Shown in pieces: positions 6,445 to 12,323 of a stretch of 12,323 nt of DNA; position 1 is the stretch's first letter, and the number at the start of each line of letters is the position of its first letter. The DNA lies in NCBI GenBank assembly GCA_027079365.1, contig JALWVW010000323.1:1-12323 (forward strand), given 5' to 3'. The position numbers were made by a program, and so were the translations under genes. The stretch comes from Campylobacteraceae bacterium. GTDB taxonomy: Bacteria > Campylobacterota > Campylobacteria > Campylobacterales > Sulfurovaceae. The notes under the pieces are model-generated. The model worked only from the letters and a program-made list of their open reading frames with translations, had not been told where the DNA came from and made no database searches.

Positions 6445-7773
6445 TTAAAGTAAAATAATGGTAGCAAGACCCAAAAAACTAAAAAAACCAACAATATCTG
6501 TCACGGTTGTCAGGATCACCGTGCTGCCTATAGCAGGGTCAATATCCAGCCTTTTGAGCAACAGAGGTACCATGGAGCCGAAAAATCCTGCACTCAGCAG
6601 ATTGATCACCATAGAAAGTGCTATGACTATACCCAACATTCCTTTATCAAACCATACCGCAGCAATAATGCCGATTACTACCGCAAAGAGCACTCCGTTA
6701 GCAAGTGAAAGCAGCACCTCCTTCTTGATCGTTCTGAAGGCATCATTTTTGGCAATATCACCAAGGGCAAGCTGACGCACCACCACCGTCAGACTCTGGG
6801 TTCCTGCATTACCGCCCATAGAGGCTACGATAGGCATCAGTATAGCCAGTGCCACCAAGCTCTGCAGGGTATCAGAAAAGAGTCCGATCACAAGTGATGC
6901 CAATATGGCTGTGAGTAGATTGATCCCCAGCCATACTGCCCTTGCCTTACCTGCCTTTAGCAGATTGTCATCCTCTTCAGCATCATCATCGACACCCGCC
7001 AAATGGTACATTTGATCGGTGGCCTGCTCACTGATAATGTCATAGATATCATCAGAAGTGATGCGCCCCAGAAGTTTACCTCTATTGTTAACAACAGGAA
7101 GTACATTCAGGTCATACTCCTGAAACTTTTTGACCACCTCGTTGATATCTTCATGATCTTCAGCAGAGATGACCTGATAGCTTTCCGGTGCCTCTTCGAT
7201 ATTTTCTCTTATACTCTTATCAAAATCAAAGGTCAACAAATTGTCCAGACTGATTCCATAGAGCAGCTTACCATCTTTGGCTGTAATAAAGATGTACTGG
7301 ATATTCTCAAGTTCCCCATCTCTGCGGAGTTTGGCAAAGTCTCTGATTACATCATTGACTGTCTGCTCAAAACCCGCAGCATAGACCTCTATCTGCATAT
7401 AGGCACCGGCTTCTTCTTCTTCATACCGCTTCAGCTGGAGGATATCCGCCTGATCCTCTTCATCCAGGTGCCCAAAGACCTCTTTGGCGACCTGCTCATC
7501 ATGCTCTTCGAGATCCTGGATAAAGTCCGTCTGGTCATCAGACTCTAGATCAGAAAGAGACTCTGCAATCTCTTTGGGTGTATACCGCTCTACGATATCC
7601 CCAAAATAGCGATCAGGAAGCTCCAGTGCCACATCCGCAATCAGCTCATTTGGGATCGTCTGTATTGCCTCATTGAAGCTTTTTTCATCCATATCCTTCA
7701 GCAGGTTAGCTATCTCGGACGGGTGGAGCTCCTCCATATCATGCGAATGGAGATATCTCTCTAACTCATTCAT
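6445..7773 (-). CDS. mgtE: Magnesium transporter MgtE
   Basis: MgtE is a homodimeric inner-membrane Mg2+ channel that closes when intracellular Mg2+ binds its cytoplasmic domains. The 442 residues contain the acidic helical N domain (about 5-120), a CBS pair (about 130-250, with GRITSDDIYDI at 236-246), the plug helix region and five TM segments (about 280-442). The pore motif PIVASMGGNAGTQS lies at 314-327. DPAIGSTVILTTVTDIVGFF at 412-431 carries Asp426, in the position of the Mg2+-binding pore aspartate of Thermus MgtE. The longest frame would begin at 7815, but that codon lies next to the -10 box. ATG 7773 has GAGAGGAG 6 bases upstream and starts MNELERYL, so I chose it. The CNNM gene follows in the same unit. 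Confidence 0.96.
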   Translation of the reverse strand: MNELERYLHSHDMEELHPSEIANLLKDMDEKSFNEAIQTIPNELIADVALELPDRYFGDIVERYTPKEIAESLSDLESDDQTDFIQDLEEHDEQVAKEVFGHLDEEDQADILQLKRYEEEEAGAYMQIEVYAAGFEQTVNDVIRDFAKLRRDGELENIQYIFITAKDGKLLYGISLDNLLTFDFDKSIRENIEEAPESYQVISAEDHEDINEVVKKFQEYDLNVLPVVNNRGKLLGRITSDDIYDIISEQATDQMYHLAGVDDDAEEDDNLLKAGKARAVWLGINLLTAILASLVIGLFSDTLQSLVALAILMPIVASMGGNAGTQSLTVVVRQLALGDIAKNDAFRTIKKEVLLSLANGVLFAVVIGIIAAVWFDKGMLGIVIALSMVINLLSAGFFGSMVPLLLKRLDIDPAIGSTVILTTVTDIVGFFSFLGLATIILL

Positions 7774-7806
7774 GGTGGGCTCCTCTCTCGCTGGATTATT
7801 TTTGGT

Positions 7807-7812
7807 ATTATA
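7807..7812 (-). promoter_or_regulatory. -10 box of the mgtE-CNNM unit
   Basis: TATAAT in the context GTGTATAATACC reads on the minus strand 34 bases before the mgtE ATG at 7773. A -35 is not obvious (CTGGAT at 17-bp spacing), but an A-rich tract separates the two. The predicted transcript would begin near 7800, which rules out the upstream in-frame start at 7815. Confidence 0.6.
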
Positions 7813-7918
7813 CACTTTTTTCTATTTTTATCCAGTGGGAAATGCTGTGTACTATTTTCATACACTTAATCTATCTAAAAAAATAAGGTTATAATTTTAT
7901 CGATTTCATTTTATACGG

Positions 7919-8572
7919 CTACTCTCCTCCACACTCTTTCGCAGATCTTTTTCTGAGAAGTTTTTTCTGTCTGATCTTGCCTGAACGGCTGATCTTATAC
8001 TGGTAGCTATAGTCACCACACCCATAGGCTGAATCATTGATGACATAATGCTCTTTGACAATATAGCCCTTCCCACTCTTGCGATACTTGGCACTGTATT
8101 TATCCGCATGACTCTCGGCATCACCATGTAGCCATAGGACAAGTCTGATCTCCGCAGGGGTATCGATGGGTCTGACCATATCTATCACATCCCTGACATT
8201 CTCAAGCCGCCATGTTTTACGAGCAGTGTCGAGCATAAATCCATTGTGGTACCATGAGCCAGAACTGGCCAGTCCACCCCATTCTCCCTTTTTAAATGCA
8301 TAGCGTTTTTTCATAGTCATGCGCTCAAATATACGCTTGTTATGTGGTGAGTCCCTATAGATCCGAAGTGATGTGCTTACCGTTACGGAATCCTTACCTA
8401 GAGGCGTCTTTTCCACACTTGTGCTATACTTGCGAAGCTCCACATATTGCACGCCCCGTTTCAGTGTAAAAGCCTTAGAGCCATAGTGCCCAAGTGTCTT
8501 GAGAGTCTTCCAGCCTGCATTGGCAGTGACTGTTAGCAGTGTTGCTATGAGTATCATTTTTATCTGTTTCAT
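7919..8572 (-). CDS. Sec-secreted protein of unknown function
   Basis: The predicted protein has 217 residues. It starts at ATG 8572, where AAAGGAAG lies 4 bases upstream; a start at 8593 would place that site inside the coding region. The N-terminus MKQIKMILIATLLTVTANA-G is a standard Sec signal peptide with an AxA cleavage site, so the mature protein of about 198 residues is likely periplasmic or secreted. The mature part is basic and rich in Tyr, Ser, Lys and Arg, with two C-terminal cysteine sites (SAYGCGDYSY and KECGGE) that could form a disulfide. No catalytic motif or known domain is recognised. It is flanked by mgtE and a broken SH3-type gene, and probably belongs to the accessory block of exported proteins. 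Confidence 0.75.
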   Translation of the reverse strand: MKQIKMILIATLLTVTANAGWKTLKTLGHYGSKAFTLKRGVQYVELRKYSTSVEKTPLGKDSVTVSTSLRIYRDSPHNKRIFERMTMKKRYAFKKGEWGGLASSGSWYHNGFMLDTARKTWRLENVRDVIDMVRPIDTPAEIRLVLWLHGDAESHADKYSAKYRKSGKGYIVKEHYVINDSAYGCGDYSYQYKISRSGKIRQKKLLRKRSAKECGGE

Positions 8573-8695
8573 TATTCTTCCTTTACATTTCATCTAAAAT
8601 CCCTCCCCGGGAAAAGTCATTCCTGACAATCTACTATTTTTTGTATTCGCATCTAGTTTTAGATACCGCATATTCACCCACCCAAGAACCGCCTT

Positions 8696-9086
8696 TTACC
8701 TTCTGGCATTAAGTATGTCATCTGAAACTACATTAACTACTCTAAATATAAGAAGTTTATTTGGGTAGATGATGTTAGAGGCATGTCTTAGATACTTCTT
8801 ATTAACCCAAGCTCCATCGCTAAAGCTTACACCTCTCTCAAAGAACATAATATCATCAGGCAAAAAGTCAATTCTGCACCAAGTAGCAGAGCCATTCTTT
8901 TTGCAGTTATTTATAACAATGCCAGTAGCATAAGGTATAAGCTCTCCCATCTTTTTAGATGGGCAGAAGCAAACTGACGGACAGCAAATGTGTCATTATC
9001 TACCACACCCATCACCTCATAGTATGATCCACCGGCGAAATAGAAATTAGAGAAGATTAAAATGTAAGTATTTTTGCTAGTTTCAT
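8696..9086 (-). pseudogene. SH3-type (SH3_3-like) secreted protein gene broken by two frameshifts
   Basis: Three overlapping reading frames join into one plausible protein of about 130 residues if one base is restored at each of two short runs. Frame one starts at ATG 9086, reads MKLAKILTF, a signal peptide start, and stops at TAA 9059-9057. Adding one T to the T4 run at 9059-9062 continues it as LIFSNFYFAGGSYYEVMGVV. Adding one C to the C3 run at 8961-8963 then joins NDTFAVRQFASA to PSKKMGELIPYATGIVI. The result has the bacterial SH3 pattern: VxNDTFxVR, MGELxPYATGI, WCRI and GAWVNKKYLR. The total of 391 bases plus two equals 131 codons exactly. The gene is either decayed or carries two assembly errors. 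SH3-type domains of this kind usually bind cell-wall or surface ligands. Confidence 0.7.
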
Positions 9087-9156
9087 ATTTTTCTTTTAAG
9101 ATGATATAGAATATACCCAAAAATAGTATCAGCTATATCTTCTTGGGTCTAACAAA

Positions 9157-9162
9157 ATTATA
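9157..9162 (-). promoter_or_regulatory. Candidate -10 box for the SH3-type gene
   Basis: TATAAT reads on the minus strand (CATATAATTTTG) about 70 bases before the ATG at 9086. Next to it, at 9161-9178 on the plus strand, TATGTCA occurs twice with an 11-base period. A second, weaker -10-like stretch (TATATTCTATATCAT) lies closer to the gene, so the active promoter is uncertain. Confidence 0.3.
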
Positions 9163-9178
9163 TGTCAAAAGTATGTCA
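9161..9178. repeat. Direct repeat TATGTCA, 11-base period
   Basis: TATGTCA occurs at 9161-9167 and again at 9172-9178 on the plus strand, separated by AAAG. One helical turn between copies puts both on the same DNA face, as in some activator sites. The repeat overlaps the candidate -10 at 9157-9162. A binding role is speculative. Confidence 0.35.
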
Positions 9179-9196
9179 TTTTAAATATTTCTTCTA

Positions 9197-10051
9197 CTAA
9201 TCATATGCTACTTCAGGCAAAAGACAAAGCGTTCCATCTTTGTTTGCTTTAATTCTGGATACAGAAGTACCATCATAAACTGTTTCTGCTGGCACTTTAG
9301 CCATTTTTGATTTAAGATAGGGATAGAGCTCCATATCTCCGCCATTTGTACCTTTTTTTGCTCTGTACCTTTTAAATACCATCTTGCCATCTGCTCCTTT
9401 GTCATAAAAAGAGGATCTCCAGAGTGAGCCATCTCTTCTCACGCCATACACGCTGCAACACCCCAGTACTATCTTTTTCCAGTCAGAAAATAGGCTTATC
9501 TTTTCTAATTTTTTATCTGTAAGACTCCAAAGTGTACCATCTTTTTTTAGTCCGATATCATAATTACAACAATCATGCCCGGTAAGCCTAATGCCAAAAT
9601 CAGACCAACCCCTTGAAGCACTCAACTTTTTTGCCTTCACACTAAGCCCTTCTCCCCATCCCCAAAGTGTACCATCTCTTTTGATAGCATACATACGGTC
9701 GCCACGATTGATAAATTTGGCTCTTTCAAAGCCTGCACCTATTTGTTTGGGCTTTAGGTGATAGATGGTTTTCTTCTTATAAATCGGCTTACCTGTATGA
9801 GGATCTACAGGAATGATCTGCCCCCAGTTACACCCTCCTGCTTTACCAAACTGCCAAAGCGTGCCATCTTTTTTGAGTGCGGTATAGCCAGAGCAAGTAT
9901 TCCAAGCCTTGACCCAGTCTCTACTATGGGTCAACTCCTGCCTCTTCAGATCTGTTTGCGTAGAGTGTCGTTGTGGTTTCGGCGCGGTGGTACATGCCTG
10001 AACCACCAAAGCCAAACCAACTATCACCAAACTCGATATAAGTCTAGTCAT
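9197..10051 (-). CDS. Lipoprotein with RCC1-like repeats
   Basis: The 284-residue protein begins with a lipoprotein signal peptide, VVQAC, with Cys20 as the lipidation site. Five copies of a repeat resembling the RCC1/BNR-like motif ALKKDGTLWxxG follow: near 57-69 (TALKKDGTLWQFG), 121-133 (YAIKRDGTLWGWG), 166-176 (IGLKKDGTLWS), 202-213 (YGVRRDGSLWRS) and 267-277 (IKANKDGTLCL). Such repeats usually build a beta-propeller for protein or ligand binding. Seven or so blades are normal, so a partial propeller or a dimer is possible. Cysteine pairs occur at 161-162 and 198-199. GGDMELYP at 237-244 recurs in the upstream neighbour. The start ATG overlaps the neighbour's stop by 8 bases (ATGACTAG), with GGAG 4 bases upstream, so the two are co-translated. 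Function unknown. Confidence 0.82.
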   Translation of the reverse strand: MTRLISSLVIVGLALVVQACTTAPKPQRHSTQTDLKRQELTHSRDWVKAWNTCSGYTALKKDGTLWQFGKAGGCNWGQIIPVDPHTGKPIYKKKTIYHLKPKQIGAGFERAKFINRGDRMYAIKRDGTLWGWGEGLSVKAKKLSASRGWSDFGIRLTGHDCCNYDIGLKKDGTLWSLTDKKLEKISLFSDWKKIVLGCCSVYGVRRDGSLWRSSFYDKGADGKMVFKRYRAKKGTNGGDMELYPYLKSKMAKVPAETVYDGTSVSRIKANKDGTLCLLPEVAYD

Positions 10052-10883
10052 AATACTCCACTCCCTTGTCTGTCACATACCCACTACGCCCATCTGGCAG
10101 CGTAAATCTAGCCAATACGCCTCTGTAAGGAGCTAGCTTGGCATACTTGATGGCTGTTTTGCCGCGACAGCCCCAGCGTCCGTTTTTCTGTAGCAGCACG
10201 TCTTTGCCTGCAAATTTCATCGCATCATACAGCCCTGACCTTTGACGGAGTATGCTGTAGTGGAGTGCTACTGTATTTCGTGTGTCAATCCGTTTTAGCT
10301 TGCCATATATTCCATACTGTCTACCACGTTGGTAGTAGAGCATCGTTGAATCCAAATAGCCTTCAAACTTAACTCTTTTTTTGTGTTTGGCAAAGTAGAT
10401 ATCATCTACACTGCTCTTGCTTATGGTTGCGATATGGTGTACCTTGTGGAGCTGTCGCTTCGCTTTTGGATAATTCTCCATATCGCCACCAGTAAGCATG
10501 ATACCCACATCAAACCCGCCAGTACCTCCAGAGATGTCGATCCGATACTCCATCATACCCACACCACAAAGGGGCATATCAGGGAATGCACCATACAGGG
10601 CAAACTCCAGTAGTCTGTTGTCCTTGTCCAGTGCCTGCATATTGTTTTTGCCAGGAAGTGCCGCAGGGCTGATAAACTTGAGTCTGTCATAGACAATGCG
10701 CCCTCCTTTGTACACATAGAAGCTTTTGTCTGGTCTCTGATAGATACGGTAGTGCCCAGCGCTATCTCGTATAATCTTGTCACTCTTGGATGGCAAGGCC
10801 TTAGTGCCTCTCGGCATAGCGGTACTACTGTTTTGACAGCCTAGTAGCAGGATGGCTGTTATGGCTATAGAGATAAATCTCAT
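10044..10883 (-). CDS. WG-repeat-like lipoprotein
   Basis: The 279-residue protein has an N-terminal lipobox LLLGC (Cys16) after a short hydrophobic stretch. The C-terminal part resembles WG repeats, with LQKNGRWGCRGKTAIKYAKL (231-250) and PDGRSGYVTDKGVEYYD near the end. An N-terminal stretch, PDKSFYVYKGGRIVYD (51-66), has similar character. The centre contains GIMLTGGDMENYPKAK (127-142). The ribosome binding site AAAGGAGAACCAAG before the ATG is strong. This is the first gene of a two-gene unit whose second gene overlaps its stop. WG-repeat proteins are often exported and of unknown role, and the family match here is by pattern only. It may act in the same envelope complex as its partner. 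Confidence 0.78.
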   Translation of the reverse strand: MRFISIAITAILLLGCQNSSTAMPRGTKALPSKSDKIIRDSAGHYRIYQRPDKSFYVYKGGRIVYDRLKFISPAALPGKNNMQALDKDNRLLEFALYGAFPDMPLCGVGMMEYRIDISGGTGGFDVGIMLTGGDMENYPKAKRQLHKVHHIATISKSSVDDIYFAKHKKRVKFEGYLDSTMLYYQRGRQYGIYGKLKRIDTRNTVALHYSILRQRSGLYDAMKFAGKDVLLQKNGRWGCRGKTAIKYAKLAPYRGVLARFTLPDGRSGYVTDKGVEYYD

Positions 10884-10911
10884 CTTGGTTCTCCTTTGTG
10901 TGCTCTGTCTG

Positions 10912-10953
10912 CTACATTTGCTTGCTCACAATAGATACAGCGGCAAAATGTAG
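10912..10953. repeat. Inverted repeat in the leader of the lipoprotein pair
   Basis: CTACATTTGC at 10912-10921 pairs with GCAAAATGTAG at 10943-10953, a 10-bp stem with one bulged base and a 21-base loop. It lies about 29 bases before the start of the WG-like gene, so it could be an RNA hairpin in the leader or an operator. No poly-T follows on either strand. Confidence 0.35.
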
Positions 10954-10958
10954 GCTAG

Positions 10959-10973
10959 AGAGAATGATTATCA
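10959..10973. promoter_or_regulatory. Fur-box-like palindrome upstream of the lipoprotein pair
   Basis: On the minus strand the site reads TGATAATCATTCTCT, matching the 7-1-7 Fur consensus TGATAATnATTATCA at 12 of 14 positions, with the left half perfect. It lies about 75 bases before the WG-like lipoprotein start. Iron-responsive control is possible, but a single imperfect site is weak evidence. Confidence 0.3.
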
Positions 10974-11020
10974 CAGTCATCCTCACAACTACCTGTTCTG
11001 CATGCTCAATCTAAGCCCTT

Positions 11021-12323
11021 CTAGTTGTCATCATGGATGACTCTTCTCATCTGCATACTATACCCTTCGCCTTCTTTCTCTACTTTATTGTCAAAAGAAA
11101 CCATTTTGATAATCATCTGATGCTGAACCCGCTTACTGCCTTCTTTGAAACTTTTGGTCATTGTGAAATATATTGTATCTCTATCCGATACGATAGCATC
11201 CAAGGATACGCTATTGTCTATATTGAAAAGCCTTAGTGCATCATGTTCTATTCTTTTTATAAGTTCTCCTGTATGTATATCTAGCACATCAAATACAATA
11301 TTATAATTATAGTTATGCCTATCTGTTTTATCATTGATTTGCTGAGGCACAACTATAGTATCTCCTGTTAGAATATAGTCATAAGAAAATCCTATATTAT
11401 TAGTGTTAATCTCATGTGCAATATCTTTTTTGAATACAAAAGTATTGGTATTCACATTGTAGGCATGCAATACATGGTCATGTAATCCTTCTCCATAGAT
11501 ATAATAAATTACATCTTTGTATTTATATGGTTTTGATACATACATTGAAGGAGCCCAACTCTCTTTCGAACTCTCTACTAGTGTTATATTTTGTATCTCA
11601 GAACTCATATTGTACTCCACCAGATAAAGATCTATAATCTTATTGGGTGCACCAAGGTGCGTTGTACCAGTTTCATAGACCACAGGAAGAAGCATCCACA
11701 ACTTATCATTATCCAACATCAATCCAGGCAAAGGTATACCAAAACCACTGTATAGTGTATAGTTATGATCCCCTGTATACTTTTCTTTAAAATCATTGAT
11801 TATATTGTCAACACGATAGTTTGGATTATTATATTCATTTGAATGCTGTGCAAGATTAATATCTCTTTCTCCGTTGTGTACATTTTCACTGTCCTCGAGG
11901 AGCTTAACATTAAACAAGTGATATCCATACTCTCCACCCAAAACCTCTGTAAAGTCCACATAAAAATAGCGTTCGTTATTTACAACTGGTATGCTTTCGT
12001 AGTGTGTTATCGCACTACTTAAAGAGTTGGCAGTATAATAATCATACCCATCATACTGCACAGGAAGACCATCTGAAGTGTTGATAATACTCAGGGTGCC
12101 TTGTTGCCCTGTTTGCACTACAGACAGTTGTTGATTTTCCAAAGGCATAAACCATCCTTGCGCCAAATCGAAAGTGCCCCTATGCCCCTCTTTGTACTGA
12201 GGGTCTCTGTCGGCATGATACACAATCTCCTCATTGACCAAATCATATTTGATAAATCTACTGTGTGATTTGCTTTCTTTACTCTCAGGCAATGTCGGGA
12301 AATAAAGAAAGTTTTGATCTTTT
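11021..12323 (-). CDS. C-terminal part of a large beta-rich protein of unknown function (5' end outside the window)
   Basis: The frame is open from the right edge to TAG 11021-11023, at least 433 residues. The TTG at 12292 is only an internal leucine: upstream codons continue as KDQNFLYFPTLPESK, so the true start lies outside. The protein is rich in Asn, Asp, Tyr, Ile and Val, with repeated short beta-strand patterns such as KIIDLYLVEYN, DVIYYIYGEG, HVLHAYNVNTNTFVFKKD and NIVFDVLDIHTGELIKRI. This is what a beta-propeller of the WD40/PQQ/Kelch type looks like, but no diagnostic repeat is clear. The DNA is visibly richer in A and T than the housekeeping block. No catalytic motif was recognised. 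Its stop is 137 bases from the WG-like lipoprotein start, so it is probably a separate transcript. Confidence 0.75.
   Translation of the reverse strand, partial: KDQNFLYFPTLPESKESKSHSRFIKYDLVNEEIVYHADRDPQYKEGHRGTFDLAQGWFMPLENQQLSVVQTGQQGTLSIINTSDGLPVQYDGYDYYTANSLSSAITHYESIPVVNNERYFYVDFTEVLGGEYGYHLFNVKLLEDSENVHNGERDINLAQHSNEYNNPNYRVDNIINDFKEKYTGDHNYTLYSGFGIPLPGLMLDNDKLWMLLPVVYETGTTHLGAPNKIIDLYLVEYNMSSEIQNITLVESSKESWAPSMYVSKPYKYKDVIYYIYGEGLHDHVLHAYNVNTNTFVFKKDIAHEINTNNIGFSYDYILTGDTIVVPQQINDKTDRHNYNYNIVFDVLDIHTGELIKRIEHDALRLFNIDNSVSLDAIVSDRDTIYFTMTKSFKEGSKRVQHQMIIKMVSFDNKVEKEGEGYSMQMRRVIHDDN

Noticed and set aside
7003..7548. 181-codon plus-strand frame inside mgtE
   Set aside because: It is the antisense shadow of a secure MgtE gene; the protein looks like a reverse-complement artefact.
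8592..8664. Inverted ATCTAAAA...TTTTAGAT arms and the small ATCTA-GTTT-TAGAT hairpin
   Set aside because: Arms are short and AT-rich, without a T tract; chance occurrence in AT-rich intergenic DNA is likely.
8950..8965. Programmed -1 frameshift on CTAAAAAG
   Set aside because: The direction fits, but the run has five A's rather than the six of a classic A-AAA-AAG site, and a second lesion upstream already breaks the gene. Mutation or sequence error is simpler.
8911..9120. 69-residue protein as a separate gene
   Set aside because: Its middle is the N-half of an SH3-type domain and its end runs out of frame; the upstream part overlaps a signal peptide start in another frame. It is better read as part of the broken gene at 8696-9086.
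12290..12292. TTG as the start of the right-edge protein
   Set aside because: The frame stays open upstream to the window edge and no ribosome binding site precedes the TTG, so the gene is treated as truncated.

Overview
The window looks like a chromosomal segment from a Campylobacterota (epsilonproteobacterial) chemolithotroph, most likely near Sulfurovum or Sulfurimonas. The main reason is the rpmH-rnpA-yidC-jag-mnmE order, which matches the Helicobacter and Campylobacter arrangement. The Lys-rich Jag linker, the TATAAT-type promoters without recognisable -35 boxes, and the family mix are consistent with this. The genus is an inference from gene order and protein style, not from a search. 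No tRNA, rRNA, CRISPR array or insertion sequence was seen, and no stretch longer than about 150 bases lacks a gene.

Layout. Only the first gene lies on the plus strand: the last 50 codons of an unidentified protein (to 155). Everything else reads leftwards. 169-768 is a lipoprotein with a carboxypeptidase-regulatory-like beta domain. 833-5260 is the conserved housekeeping block, transcribed rpmH, rnpA, yidC, jag, mnmE. It covers ribosomal protein L34, RNase P protein, the membrane insertase, a KH-domain RNA-binding protein and the tRNA-modifying GTPase. Two details stand out: rnpA appears to start at an AUU codon, and yidD, which normally sits between rnpA and yidC in this phylum, is missing and replaced by a 65-base promoter-bearing gap.

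5389-7773 is a two-gene magnesium unit, mgtE followed by a CNNM/CorC-type DUF21-CBS protein. It has a good -10 box and a strong ribosome binding site, which together place the MgtE start 14 codons inside the longest reading frame.

7919-12323 is an accessory block of exported proteins without clear functions. It holds a Sec-secreted protein, an SH3-type protein broken by two one-base shifts, and two overlapping lipoprotein genes (one WG-repeat-like, one with five RCC1-like repeats). It ends in the C-terminal part of a large AT-rich protein that runs off the right edge. The two lipoproteins share a GGDMExYPxxK motif although their folds seem different, and a Fur-like box plus an inverted repeat lie upstream of them. 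This block is the least explained and most lineage-specific part of the window.
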